From Spirodela intermedia (lineage: Eukaryota; Streptophyta; Magnoliopsida; Alismatales; Araceae), in contig LR746266.1 of NCBI GenBank assembly GCA_902729315.2, positions 5,214,259 through 5,278,258 of the forward strand: a stretch of 64,000 nt of DNA, given 5' to 3'. Below are positions 1 through 12,050 of the stretch, in pieces (position 1 is the stretch's first letter; the number at the start of each line of letters is the position of its first letter). A model generated the notes under the pieces. The model searched no databases, was not told where the DNA came from, and saw only the letters and a program-made list of their open reading frames with translations. Made by a program: the position numbers and the translations under genes.

Positions 1-1150
1 TAGACCGTATCTATTCTTAGATTATATTTGTAATTTTTAAATGAGTTTATGTTTTTTTTTCTTCATTTTATTTAATTAAGTTTAAATATGATTTACTTAT
101 GTTTAATTATTGAAGAAGTACGACATACAATGAAGGCAAGATTTTACTTGTGTTCTACTAATCACTAGATGTGGTTGACTTATTGGGATCAATTGTCTAT
201 TACACTTAGACTCTTCAAATCTACGAAGTTACTATAGAAATCTAGGTTTTAGTAATTTTTACTTATGGTTGAACACACCAATGAACACACCAATGAACTC
301 ACATTGTTTTTAGCACAACATAGATGCTTATGAAGGATTTGATCACACCTCCAATGTTCTAATAGTCAAAGAGCACATCAAAGATGCTCTTATAGCAATC
401 AAGCACACAAAAGGTGATGTTGTTGCACCCTAGTACTCCAAACGTATTTATGAATAACATAAATACTCAATAGGTGTTTGTATATTAATAAATATGCATA
501 GGGAGTATAACTGACTTTTGTAATAATGATAACGTCAAGTATGAGATGATTGTTTTTTTGTGGATACTTGAATAGAGAAAATTTTCTTGGATGAAGATGC
601 TTTGTGTGAGTTGAATTGGAGGACGAAGGAGGTGACGGTTACTATGTCTTGAACTTTTTTTCTTCCTTTATGATATTTTCCTTTTTAGCCTAAATTTTCA
701 TCATCATACCTTGATTTGGGTGACATGTTATTTTATTTTTTGGGCTTATTGAGTCTAACAATTGGCTTAATGGATTCTTGAGCGGATCTTAATAACCCAT
801 ACATTAATTTAAAAAAACACAAAAATTTCATCCATAAGATCTTTAAAAATCATAACCCTTTGCCAATGACAACGTGAAGTAGGTCCTCTAAGTTAGCAAT
901 ATTCTACCTCTTCGCACCAAATATGGGATCTGTATCAATTAGCCCTAACTTCATCTTTGCTTCTACCAGCATTGTTCTTTGCTTCTCTCCTTGCTTGCGT
1001 GAGACCAACATAATGAAGAGGATTAAGAAACAAAGAGAGTTTAAGAAAAACTCGACAGAGCAAAAAGATAACATCATAGTGAATGTATTTACATATATAC
1101 TCACATCAAAGTTGGTGCAAAGCCAAGGGTTGGGCCGTTCTCAATAGACC
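1..1150. other. AT-rich stretch with no recognisable gene
   Basis: This stretch is strongly AT-rich and its only open frames are short and unconvincing. A short tandem duplication of an AACACACCAATG unit lies near 271-296. It may be decayed transposon or intergenic sequence, but no family is recognised. Confidence 0.4.
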
Positions 1151-1153
1151 CAC

Positions 1154-1279
1154 TGGGCCCAATACAAGGGTCCATCAACTAGGCCCAATTTCTTTGTTTT
1201 GTACACCCAGCGAGGTTTAATTTTAGCGCATCCAGGATTTTGACTGGTTTGGGTGAGTAATTTTCTGGGCCACTGGGCC
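1154..1279. promoter_or_regulatory. Cluster of site II (TGGGCC) promoter motifs
   Basis: TGGGCCCA occurs at 1154-1161, GGCCCA at 1182-1187, and TGGGCC at 1266-1271 and 1274-1279. Clusters of TGGGCC/T are typical of plant promoters for ribosomal, mitochondrial and growth-related genes and are bound by TCP-type factors. A leader-like (GA)n tract follows at 1363-1397, so transcription toward the right is the best guess. No convincing coding sequence follows until the small ORF at 3221. Confidence 0.5.
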
Positions 1280-1361
1280 GGTGATATTTTAGGCCGCCGA
1301 AATCCTTATTGGGCTAAAGCTATGGACCCCTGTAATCCCTCACTGCACCTCGTAGATGGGT

Positions 1362-1362
<1 letters not shown>

Positions 1363-1397
<35 letters not shown>
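1363..1397. repeat. (AG)n microsatellite
   Basis: An uninterrupted AG dinucleotide tract of about 35 bases lies just downstream of a site II cluster. Such tracts are common in plant 5' untranslated leaders. Confidence 0.9.
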
Positions 1398-1401
<4 letters not shown>

Positions 1402-2540
1402 AACAATGGTGTATTGCAGAAGCACAGAGGAAGAGTAACGAGTGACGGAGAGAGGGCTGTGAGGGACTCCCGGTGTCTTCTCTCCGTTCATGCCCGGGCT
1501 TCAGTGGGAGCTAGCTACTCTGATACTGCATCTGCAGTTGTCGGAATCATGCTGCCAAGCTGGTTCGCCGTCCTACTCCAAGCAAGTTGAAAGTAGAGTG
1601 GTCACCTGCGCCTGCTCCGGCCATGGTTCCTCCCTGTACCCGGCAGATGCGGGCGAGCAGGGCGGGGACCTCATAGATTCTCCACTGCCTGTCACAGTGG
1701 TGGCGCTCGGACGGCGCCGCCTCGTAGCCCCTCGAGACGGTCGCCGGCTACATCGGAGCTCTCATGGTACGCGATTGCTTTTGGGCCACGCTACCTCGGG
1801 CAACCTTTTGACTACTGGTCATCCCTCCGGTCCTCATCCTCTATAATACGGCGGAGGTTCGCCGGCGCCGTCATCGGCCGAAACCTCGGTCTTGTGATTC
1901 AGAAGACTCGCACCGACGAGATGGGTTGTCCTCGTACGATCGGAATTCTCCTTTTGCCGCTGAACCACTCGCCGGACTCTGCCGACGCGTGCCGGCAGTG
2001 GCGTTATCCATCCATTGGGGGGTTCAGGGGGACGGCCCCGTTCTGACCAGTTTTGGTCCCCCCAGCCGTCATGTCGGAAGGCAACGTTTCTTGTTCCTAG
2101 AAGCTAGTCCCTTGCGTCACATGGCGTTATCCATGACCCAAGTCGTCTTCCCGACGACGAGCCTCCAACCGCCGGTTCCCGCCGCCGCCGCAGAAAACCT
2201 GCAAGAGTTGGGTGACGCGATCGGCGAGCTCCCGTCGATCCATCAACCGGAACAGGCCTTCGTTCCGCCTCGCGGGAGACGATTTCTTGCTGATATCTGT
2301 GGTCCGGTTGGGGTGGGGGACGCGAGTTCCATAGGATACTCCTTGTCAGAACAGTCACTGAGACGACTTGTTGGGATTACAGTTGTCACCGACCGTCTCA
2401 GCTGCTGCATTCCCGTTGCCATGTTGGCCATGGAATCCCCTTGAGACCTTAAACCTACCGCAGCCGAGACGGGGAGCCTTTCCTCGGTCACAGCTTTCAG
2501 ATAACGAGGGTATCGAGTGGTCAGGGTCACCCTCCTGGAG

Positions 2541-2546
2541 ATCTCC

Positions 2547-2578
<32 letters not shown>
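2541..2578. repeat. (CT)n microsatellite
   Basis: Imperfect then perfect CT dinucleotide run. Confidence 0.85.
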
Positions 2579-2926
2579 TATTTCTCTCTCCAAGTAGGCG
2601 TCTTTATGATGCGGTCCGACCATGCCAACGGCCGTTGCTGCGACGGCTATCTACTCTGGTAGCGATGTACACTGTACTGAGGAAACAAACGGAGAGTATC
2701 GTCCTGTAATCCCACTTCTTCTTTCATCTTCAGGAAGGTAACCTGGTTTGATGACGATTACCACTAGCTAACAAGCCCTCCCGCAACCTGATCCAGCCGA
2801 CATAATTTATTTCAGGGGAAGGAGATATGGGACGGCGGCGCTTGGGGTAACCATGGTTCGGTTAACATCTCACGGCGGATGGCCCTGTTGGCCTTTTATC
2901 CTCGTGCCCGCCCTCTCCATCGTCTT

Positions 2927-2928
<2 letters not shown>

Positions 2929-2959
<31 letters not shown>
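2929..2959. repeat. (TC)n microsatellite
   Basis: Pure TC dinucleotide run of about 31 bases, followed by a C-rich segment. Confidence 0.9.
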
Positions 2960-2963
<4 letters not shown>

Positions 2964-3220
2964 CAGCTCCCCCCACCCCCCACCCCCAGCTTGGATCATA
3001 CTGAAGCAGGAGAATGGCATGGCCCCCCTCTTTCTCTCTATACCAGTCATCTGGAGGCCCTGAAAGCGGCCTGGAGTAGAGAATTGAGTAGCCAAAAGAT
3101 AGACTTTCCGATCCAGTGTCTTCCCCTTCAGGTTCTAAGTAGCGGAGAGTTCGTCGTGCCGGTGGAGATTGAGAAAGAAAGGAGGCGCCCTCACGAAGGG
3201 ATCCTGCTTGTAACATCGAG

Positions 3221-3571
3221 ATGAGAAAGAAGAAGCCGAAGAGGAGCTCGACTTCATTGACGGACGCATCATCTACCCTAGCGGCAACGGAGCAGCAGAA
3301 GCGTCCCAAGAGGAAAAGAGGACGACCCAGGAAGATGGTGATTGAGGACCTGACGGAAGAGACGACGGAAGACCACGCGGAGGACAGCGAATGTAACGCT
3401 CTGAAGAAGCCCAGAGATGAGACAGAGACATCGGAGCAGAAGGAGGCCATAGAGCCGTCTTCCTCAGCCACTGCCGAAGAAAGGAAGGAAACCGGGGAGG
3501 AGACCGGCCACGAGGAGAAACCACCCCGGAGCAGAGCCCGACGGAAAGGCAAACCCCAGAAGTGCACCTGA
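3221..3571 (+). CDS. Small AT-hook protein (putative)
   Basis: A single open frame of 116 codons begins at ATG 3221, with an in-frame stop just upstream at 3170. The product is very hydrophilic. A Lys/Arg-rich start is followed near residues 28-39 by KRPKRKRGRPRK, which contains the Arg-Gly-Arg-Pro core of an AT-hook, a minor-groove DNA-binding motif. Acidic Glu/Asp/Thr-rich sequence follows, then a basic tail (RSRARRKGKPQK). The composition fits a small chromatin-associated nuclear protein. It lies downstream of GC-rich leader-like DNA and a site II promoter cluster. I do not recognise a specific orthologue, and upstream exons cannot be excluded. Being a chance ORF is the main alternative. 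Confidence 0.45.
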   Translation: MRKKKPKRSSTSLTDASSTLAATEQQKRPKRKRGRPRKMVIEDLTEETTEDHAEDSECNALKKPRDETETSEQKEAIEPSSSATAEERKETGEETGHEEKPPRSRARRKGKPQKCT

Positions 3572-4230
3572 AGAGCCTACCGCCGGCGAGAAGTCTGCGC
3601 CACTGTAGCTGCTACTAATATCCATTCTATCGTCTCACCCCCTCCCTCCCCACCGCCCCCCCCCGCCCCCTCGTCTTCACTGCTCGGCTCCTCCATTTGT
3701 GATGGTCTGCGGCGAGAAGATTTCACGAAGCTCGAAACGTTCGCCATTCACGTCCACAGATGAGAGATACGAACGCCCATCTGCCCGTTTTCCTCTCGTG
3801 TCTTCATCCAAAACGCCCTCTTCTTCATTTGATCTTCTTCCATCGACTTCTCTTCGTCCTCCTTGCGAAAAGCTTCAGCTTCTCGTTAACGCAGCCGCCG
3901 ATCCTCCTGCCCAGATTGCAGGAGCCAAGCCTCTCTCTCTTTTCCTCGTCCTCATCGCAGGACAGCCCACCTCTGCTTTTCCGCCCAGTTTTCCTCCGGG
4001 CAATCGGGGAACCCGTCTACGGCGCCGGCGAGAGAAGTCGTTTGGGCAAGAACCGGATGAATCACTTATCAGATATTGAATTATTGTATCAACTGAAGAA
4101 AGAACGATGGCCAAATTGGCAGCCGAAAGTGCTCTCTGGCCGCCGAGGAGGATCAAGTAACAAAGAACTGGCCTACACCAAAGTGGGAGGAAGCTGCTGC
4201 CGATCTGCCGCGGATCAAGTAGACAGTCGT
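3572..4230. other. Intergenic / untranslated sequence between convergent ORF and TYW1
   Basis: A polypyrimidine and C-rich segment lies at about 3640-3670, followed by mixed sequence holding the 3' untranslated region of the minus-strand TYW1 gene. The open frames here look like chance ORFs. Confidence 0.4.
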
Positions 4231-7148
4231 CTACCTCGAGAGAGCGGCTGCTCCATGGCGGCGCTCCTTCTTGAATCGGCGCTGGTGGGGATCGAAGCCA
4301 CCTTCCTCTGCACCATAGACGGCCCACGAAGGTGTGGGCGCCATGTAGTCTGTGCTCCTAAAACTCTGCCCAGAGGCCACCTGCATTTTGATGGGGATTA
4401 ACTGACGACCAAAATCTCTTGTGTCGCCATGAATAGAGAACACGCTCGGGGGACAGATTGGGTCCTACCAGATCTTGAAACTTCTCGTAGTCGATCCATG
4501 TGTGCCATTGCTCGTTGACCTTGAACTTGTCAGACTTGGCCAGAAGAACACAACAAGAGTGGACATGCTCGCAGGCGACTTCGTAGACGCCGCTCTTCTG
4601 TGACAAAGCTTCTGAGAAGGCCTTCACATCGGAATGCCAGGGGACGTTCTCCATCGTCAGCTTGGATGTGGCAGTCCTGCAGATTTAGGGTTTCTCAGAG
4701 AGTTTAGGAGATCTCTGCTGAAAAAAACGAAAATAATGTACATCAGGAACGCTTTTCTGTTCCATCATTCACGTGAACAGTAAGCGAAAGGTGAAGAAAC
4801 TCACGAGCCACAGTATGTGACGCCTTTGATTTCAATAAAATCGGGTTCGCCAATGTCCAATAATTTCAAGTAAGCGTCTATATCTTCTACATTCCACCCT
4901 TTGACCAAAGTCAAACGGTAGACAGTTCGCTGCTCTTTTTCTCGCAGAGCCTTCAGAGACTCCTGTGAAAACGAGGAACCAACATGAATAATGGTCGTTG
5001 ACCAAGAAATAATAACATATTCTACAGATTAGAAGCCACCCTTCATAAATTCTCCTTTCCCTCAATCAACCACACAGAGGGCTTGAACCCAGTTTGACAA
5101 CGGACACGCTCCGCATTTGATCTCCAAAGAAACCGAATAGGTGCGCTGGTTTTGGAATGATGAACTGACATATCAGATTTAACTGTTTTTCAATGGATGG
5201 AATGTAGGAAAATTGTCCAGTCATGGTTCAAACAGGGAATCAAAGGACATGACTTGATCCCATGAGTGACAAAGGATTAATTTTAATCTCAGGTGATTGA
5301 ATGGGGAATCATCCGCACATTAATTTTAATCGCTTTAATGACTCGCTTCCACCCACATGACACTGTTCAGATTGTTTTTCAGGGTTCTCTGAGTCCTCTG
5401 GAAATCAGTGATAATACTTGTTCATGAGAAGACCAAATGAGGAAAATAATTTAAGCTGAATTATGCCACATTGCATACAAAAAAAAAAAAAACTCGAGGT
5501 AAAACGTTCATAAGGGTGGGTGCACGCATAGCATGAGAAATTACTCACAATCAAACGCTCCCAGAAATCTCCAAACAGAGGTCTATCAATGGCCTTCAAA
5601 CTCTCTCTCGTTGCAGCATCCACACTGACATAAAGCTGTTATTCGAAAGTAGTTGCGCTCATTAAGAATGCCCGGAATCATTAGAGAAAGCAATAATCCA
5701 AATGTGTGGCAAGTAGAGCACCTGAGTGATGGGCCTCAATGTCCTGATCTTCTCTGGGAATTGAGCATTAGTAACCAGGAAGGTGGAAATCTGCCTACGG
5801 TGCAGTTCATCGACCAGCGAGTTGATCTCTGGGTACATTATGGGCTCACCAACAAGAGATAAGGCACAATGCTTGGGAGAAAGACCTTCCAACAATTTCT
5901 CTTCCTTAACCCCTGCAGAGAGCAAAAACAATATCGAAACTTAAAACATCGAATGTATAAAAACACACAAAAGTCAGAGCCATGAGGACTACTCTGCAAG
6001 GGTTATTATTCTTTTCACTCTTCAACACCTTTGAGAAGACATGTGAGCGGACGCTTTTTACCCAGACAATGCACACAATAATGGGTCCACGTAACTTACT
6101 ATATACTCAGCTGGACTCCCTTCCTAACGTGTGATGCTTGAGAAGATGCTCAGCAACATTCCTTTCCAGTGTTAGTTTACCCGCAAAAGGAACATGATGC
6201 ACAAAGTACACGTGCACGTATATGCAAACAGATGTCGGTACTGTTTGATAGAAAATATGAAGAAAACCATCAAACCAAGTTCACACCAGCATATTCTTTT
6301 GGGCTGAGAGCTGAGAGTAAATAAACTAACACCATTCGATAAGCACCGGGCCAAAGGCCCACAGATGCTCCCCATGATGCTCTTGGACTTGCACAGTTTC
6401 TCGGCAAAACCCAGAAGACACGCTGATCCCAATAAGCGAAGAAAACCATTTTTAAATGTCACACACATTTGGAGCAAGTTATGAAGCATTGGGTTGCTGA
6501 GACAATGCTTTTAGATATAGCAGAGTTGGACAGGAACATTGGACACGACTAACCTGGTACCCCCTTCATTTGCTTTATCATTTTTATATGTTGATCCAGG
6601 GCAGCAGCAACGATCTCCAAAGGCTCATCCATCTTCCACTGCCAGCTCTTTCCCACCGGATTTGTATGATGCCTCCAACAGAATACGCATTTGTTCGCAC
6701 AAGCCAGACTAGGAGTCGCTTCCATGCAACTATTTTCCATTAATAATGTATATTATATTAGGAAATATTGCCACAGAATTATAAGCAATTCCAAGAAAGA
6801 AAAATGCGAGCACAAAAATAGAAAAGAGGGGTAAGAAGGCATGAATATCAAACTGAACATGGGATGAATTAAATGTCATAAGAAGCATTATAAAGCAGAA
6901 TATTATTAGAAATCCTTACCGATGACTCTCTATGCCATAAAATGAGTGTTTGTAGCAACCACCACGGCCTCTGAGTTGTGACTTGGTCCATCTACAAAGT
7001 TTGACTCCACTATGTGAGCCAATAATTTTGTATCCCTGCATGGATAAAAGCCCATGGTGAAGTTATTAAGTTACATGATTTGAATCCCCTATCCAAGAGA
7101 AATAAATAATATTAGAAAATGATGAAGATATCAAGTCATGTGCTGCCC

Positions 7149-7190
<42 letters not shown>

Positions 7191-8400
7191 ATCAGCTTAA
7201 CATGGCAAACGTGAAAATTTCCTAAAACTTGATTTAGCATATGATATTTGAAAGAGATCGTAGATGGGAAGCCTCTCTGATTGCAGGCTTCCTTTTGTTT
7301 TCATAGATCCTCCCTTGGAAAAGGGTGCCCAGAATTAACAAAAATGAGAGACATAGCTGAAGTTCATGGGCTCTGATAGAAAACACTAGCTCATCTACCA
7401 TCTACGAGAAATTGGAGATGATTTACGAGAAAGTTAACCATAAAAAGGAGAAGAAACGTTCCGAGCATCTAATTTCTAACAAATACTGTGGAGGGTAGGG
7501 TACCTGCTTCTCTAAGTTCGTTCTAATAACCGGAGACACCATCTCTTTCATTCCATTCATATTCCCATTAGCCGCGGTCTTTTTCACACCATTCGATCCC
7601 CCATTTCTTGAGCCCACTGTTAGCTTCACCGGGGGGGCTTTACCCGCAATATCCTCCAGATCAACCACCTCAGATTCCACCATCTCGTCCTCGTCCTCGT
7701 CCTCGTCCTCACTCTCATACTCTTCTACTGATCCTACGAGTGCGCCGTCCTCTGACTTGGAGAACGGAGGTCCACCGGCTAGGAATTCACCTTGCAGCAA
7801 TTGAACAACATTCCTGCTCCACGCCCTGAAGATTTCGTCAACATCGCCGGCGTCCACGTCGCCCTCACAGACGGGGAGCACCTCGAACGCCCCGAGCGAC
7901 CTCATCCATCGCGCGAAGCTCCGAGCGGCCGCATTGAAGCCCTCGCCGTAAGACCGCGATCCCACCCCAAACACCGCGAACTCGCAGCGGGAGAGGAGCA
8001 TCGACCCCACCCTGAAGTCGTCGGCGCTCTCGGAGAGCCACCGGGCAAGAAACTCCGCGTTCGGCGGCGGTCTCCCGTCCTCCCATGTCGACGTTACCAG
8101 CAGCACCACGCTCTCCTTCTGGAGGTCCTCCGGCTCGTAGTTCCTAGCATCGACGAGATCGAAAGCAAGGCCCTCAGATTGCAGGAAGCCGTGCAAGCGC
8201 CGGGCCAGAGCTTCAGAAGTCCCCGTCTGCGACGCGAAGAAGACCTTTCCCCTCCTGGCGGCCTCATCCCCCCGGAGCGACGCCGCGAGGGAGGCGAGTC
8301 GCAGGTGACGGGCGCGGCGGGATTTGTAGATGAAGAAGAGGGAGGAGAGGGAGAAGAACGCGAGGAGGGCGAAGCGGGCAGAGAGAGGAGTGCTGGCCAT
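4231..8400 (-). CDS. TYW1: tRNA 4-demethylwyosine synthase (TYW1), flavodoxin + radical SAM
   Basis: Eight coding exons join in phase: 8400-7504, 7035-6920, 6729-6554, 5912-5722, 5635-5549, 4962-4805, 4676-4469 and 4380-4231. They give 660 residues, about the usual length of plant TYW1. The enzyme condenses m1G37 of tRNA-Phe with pyruvate to form 4-demethylwyosine in wybutosine synthesis. A hydrophobic segment near residues 8-25 is followed from about residue 52 by a flavodoxin domain (FASQTGTSEAL). An acidic Glu-Asp linker comes next, then the radical SAM core with CX3CX2C at Cys348, Cys352 and Cys355. The C-terminus carries the family motif TPSWAVYGAEEGGFDP. The last intron is only 88 nt; reading through it gives a shorter, frame-shifted tail. 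Start is the ATG at 8400, just before the hydrophobic segment. A TC microsatellite lies in intron 1. Confidence 0.95.
7151..7190. repeat. Compound (TCTG)n(TC)n microsatellite in TYW1 intron 1
   Basis: A few TCTG units run directly into a TC dinucleotide tract within the first intron of the TYW1 gene. Confidence 0.85.
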
Positions 8401-8841
8401 GTCGGAGGCTGCCGGTGGCCTCGCCAGAGTCGTTCCCGACTTTCTTCAAGCTCTTAAAACCCTACCGTGGAGCCCGTGCCACTCCAACGCCTCAGTGATC
8501 CGAGTGGTTTAAAAGTCAAACTGGACGCTTCGGTTTATCCCGGCCCGAACGGTCAACCCTCTCGGAATTTCCAGAAAACCTCCCGTAGATCCCAAAAAAA
8601 ACTGTTCAGCACCAAGTTTGTGTAATTACAACGCGGCATCTTCCGCAGAGAGAGAAGAGCAACTGATTAGAATTCGAAAAAAATCTCGCCGCGAGCTCAG
8701 AATCCAAGTCTCCTGATCTCGCGGTGAACAACCGAAGAACTCGCGCCAATCTCTCTCACTCATTCATGAAGGAAATCAAGGGCTTCGATCGAGGGAGGAG
8801 AGCCGCTGCCTCTCCGGCGAATCGGGATCCACAGAGGAAAC
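8401..8841 (-). promoter_or_regulatory. TYW1 upstream region / PMT28 3' flank
   Basis: This 441-nt spacer separates the TYW1 start from the stop codon of the next minus-strand gene, so it must hold the TYW1 promoter and leader plus the 3' untranslated region of the PMT28-like gene. No distinctive element is seen beyond GC-rich leader-like DNA adjoining the start codon. Confidence 0.4.
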
Positions 8842-11800
8842 TCACGGCCGCCAAGTCGTCTTCTCCGCACAGACGATGCCCTCGCTGTCCTTGGAGTACG
8901 TCATCCTGATCTCCCAATGCAATGTGCGCAGAATCTCTTCGAGAGGACGCAATATTTCCAGCTTTTCTCGGATGATCGCCCAGCCACCGGGCCTCAGAAT
9001 CCGGTCCATCTCGGCCACGATGCCAACGGGATGCCTGCACCTGAAGACCGAAGGGGAAGTAGGGGAACCAACCAGTTCATCTCAGGAGAATCAGCAGTCA
9101 TTAAGCGCGGAGAATCCCGGGACCGTACCTTTTCTTGAGCCGCGAGAACACATGGTCGGCATGGAGGAGGTCGTAGGATCTGGGAAACGTGCTGAAAGGC
9201 TCGCACCAATCGTGATATACGCCGAGGAGACCGCGCTCGAAGATGACGGGAAGAGTGTTCGGACCATGAACTGGAACCACATTCATCACCCAGACCTTGT
9301 AGGGAGCCAGAGCCGCCGCTAATCTGCACAGATGGATCTAAAGTCAATTCGACTGAAAAACTTGCATCCCCCCATACGATCACATCTTTTTGCAGAGAAA
9401 GTAAGCTTCAGTATCAGATGCATACCCTCCATAGATGGCTCTCATATCCATTACATTCCTAACTTTTGACCAATCGACGCCCAGCCCGCTGAGGTAGGAT
9501 CTGTTGAGGGTCTCTCTCCATCGTTTGGCGTCTGCGAGGATTCTTTCCTGGGAGTCGGCCAGCCATTCGGGAAAATGCTCGAGCCTCTTGGGCCAGTCCT
9601 CAGGCCAGTCTGTGCCACGTTCTTCGATGGCAGCTGGGATTGTGTGGAGGCACGCCGCGATTGGAGTATACCTGGAGATATCGATATTGTGGAGAAATCT
9701 CGTAAAAGTCAACAAGGTAAAGATACACATATATTATACCAGACTGATGTTACTAAAAGATACCAAGCAGCATCCTGGTTTTCGTTTTCCTGGCACAAGG
9801 GAGGGTTCTTTGTCCTTCTCAACTCATACACGTCATTTGAAGATGGTTTTTGATATATTTTGACACCCAAGTCGCTGTCCTCATCATTTCTATGGGCCAG
9901 GACACTCCAGGAGATAGAGTCTATCGATGCAGACATGCCTGAAAATAGAAGCACCATGATGCAGAAGACCATGAATCATTGAAGGAAAATAAATCCATCG
10001 TAATGTTCATCATCAGCAATGATCCAGGATTCATTTTCATAAAAAAAAGATGCATTATTCAGTACAAAATTCATTTTCATTTCTATGGGCCTTAGGTGAG
10101 TGTTTACATTCAGGAATAATCTTTCAGAAATTTTGAAGATATGATCTTTTAATAAAAAATAGAGTCCAGTTGAATTCATGCTCTTCAGCCGTTGACTCAT
10201 CCACGGATAATTTTGAGGAACGCAACAAATATATTTGCTTTAGGTTCTACTGTTTGGACGCCTTCTGACTGGCTGCCATCAAAATGATATGACCAAGATC
10301 AAAACTCCAGAGAACAACCACAAACATCATCACAAACTATCAGAAATCCCATAGCAGAATACCCTGAAATCCGATTGAGGATTATAGCTTTATTATCGAA
10401 TTTTTTGCTTAATGGTAATAGCTTTAGAGAACATCCAGAGAAATCATCAATCAAGAACCGCACCTTCTTCAGCTTCAATATCTCCATGTTTAAACGACAT
10501 GATGCAGTAGCCTCCAGGTCTGAGAATCCTGTTCATCTCCAAGAGCGGCCTTCCACCTGGATCACGACGACACAGTGGCCCACTCTCAAAACCCACAAGA
10601 AGAAGTTTGAACGCCACATTGCTACTGCATTGGTAAATCAGTGACCACCTTTTGAATGCCAGGGGATGCTGCAGTCGCCACAATGTATGGCGTCAAATAC
10701 TCCGCTAGGGAAGGGGAGCCGTCTTATGCCCAAGTTTCCGACTACTGCAGGGAAGCCACGCTCGAGGGCGAGCTGAGCCAGGTCTGTCTGATCCCCCATC
10801 AGCCCTAGAGAGATAGTCAGCACCTCCTTCTCGAGAAGGGCGGCCCCGAAGCTGGAGTCGGTGCATTGAATGTCCAAGACTATGCGGATATTCTTCCCCC
10901 AGTCGATATCCGGCACTGTCTGACTAGAACAGAAATTTTTCCACCAAAGAGATGAGAAGAAACTTTGTGAGATTGTTCTAATTTTCTTCCTCATAGGGCA
11001 TGTGGTGCCGTAGATAATTGCAGACGAGGGGCTATCAAACAGGCAGGTTGGATGGGCTCACCTCTTCGATGAAATCGATAAACTGGGCACCACCATCCTG
11101 GAGAATAGACTCGTTGCGAGGAAACAGAAGAAGGTCACCATCAAGTCTCAGCCATCTGTGACCTTTCATGTAGGCGGAGAGCATCGGGTGAGCCACATTT
11201 GGGAAGAAGATCTGCAGAAACCAAGTTGATGATCACAGGTGTATCCCACGCAAGAAAGATGGAGGAGGATTCCGAAAGAGAAGTGGTGTACCTGAGATCG
11301 GCTTTCGGGCCAAGAGACAGGCGGCTTGTAGTCTGGAGGAAGAGGAACTAAGCACATTGGAGGCGGTCTCGGACAGCTCCTCTCATGATGACGATGGCCC
11401 TGAAATTTTCCAGATCCAGCGACTTCGAGATCGATACAAGGAATGTAGTGCGGTCCCTTCTTCGCCGCGCAAGATTTCCAGCTGTATTGGGCCGTCGGAT
11501 CGAAAAGGGGTCCCAGTTTCTCATTACCGATCCCTTTGCCAGACGTCTCATTCTCGGTGGGTTCTTCTCCATCGTCCGCACCGACGCCGTCTTCCGGATC
11601 TCTATCGGCAATGTCTTCCTCTTCATTGGTCTGTTCTTCTATCTCCGCGTTGTCTTCCCTTTCTCCACCTTCTTCCTCCTCCGGACTCTTCGGTTCATCT
11701 GCCTTCAAATTCTCGTCATTCCCACCATTCTCCCGAATAGTCTCTTCTCTCTCTTCTTTCGCGGGCGGGGACTGATTCCCAGAAGAAACCGGAGCACGAG

Positions 11801-12050
11801 TAGTTGCAGCGGGCGTTCGAGCCGCGGGGGAAGTGGGCTTGCGGAACGCACCAGATTCCTTCCCCCTGATTCCTGCTTGCTCGGCAACATCGCCGAAGCT
11901 GGTTCTCCGGTTGGACACTGCGGATGAGGGAGACGACAGCGCGAACCATATGCCGGTGAAGACCAGCCCCAGAAAGGCCACCAGGCAGACTTTTGCGCAG
12001 AATCCTAGACGATGCCGTTTGATCTTTCCTATAAATTTCGTAGCAGCCAT
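8842..12050 (-). CDS. PMT28: Probable pectin-type methyltransferase PMT28-like (DUF248 family)
   Basis: Eight exons splice in phase: 12050-11292, 11211-11062, 10919-10649, 10556-10464, 9938-9764, 9671-9426, 9323-9129 and 9040-8842, giving 695 residues. It is a type II Golgi membrane protein: a transmembrane helix at about residues 17-38, an acidic Glu/Asp-rich stem, then a duplicated SAM-methyltransferase-like region. PMT signatures include [41 protein letters not shown], the second-half motif RNVMDM and the C-terminal [21 protein letters not shown] and [17 protein letters not shown] point to PMT28 rather than QUA2 or PMT24-27. The first methyltransferase motif reads DIQC, with Gln321 where Gly is expected. 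Start: the ATG at 12050 was preferred because the frame upstream begins only with GTG. A 5' leader intron (12068-12155) is likely. Exon 3 could instead start at 10923. Confidence 0.92.

Larger units (their letters stand above)
1398..3220 (+). other. GC-rich stretch, possible leader or untranslated exon(s); no confident coding gene
   Basis: This region is markedly more GC-rich than its flanks and holds several overlapping open frames on both strands (for example 1926-2444 +). None resembles a known protein to me. CT microsatellites lie at about 2541-2578 and 2929-2959. Together with the upstream site II cluster and the AT-hook ORF at 3221 this could be the transcribed 5' part of one plus-strand gene, but no splice model is convincing. 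Confidence 0.35.

Noticed and set aside
3760-4401. 213-codon plus-strand ORF
   Set aside because: Ser/Leu/Pro-rich chance frame overlapping the TYW1 last exons in antisense.
4231-4443. Separate small protein ending in the TYW1 C-terminus
   Set aside because: It is the last TYW1 exon (4380-4231) read together with the 88-nt intron; a GT-AG junction restores the frame.
7792-8457. 221-codon plus-strand ORF
   Set aside because: Antisense shadow of the GC-rich first exon of TYW1.
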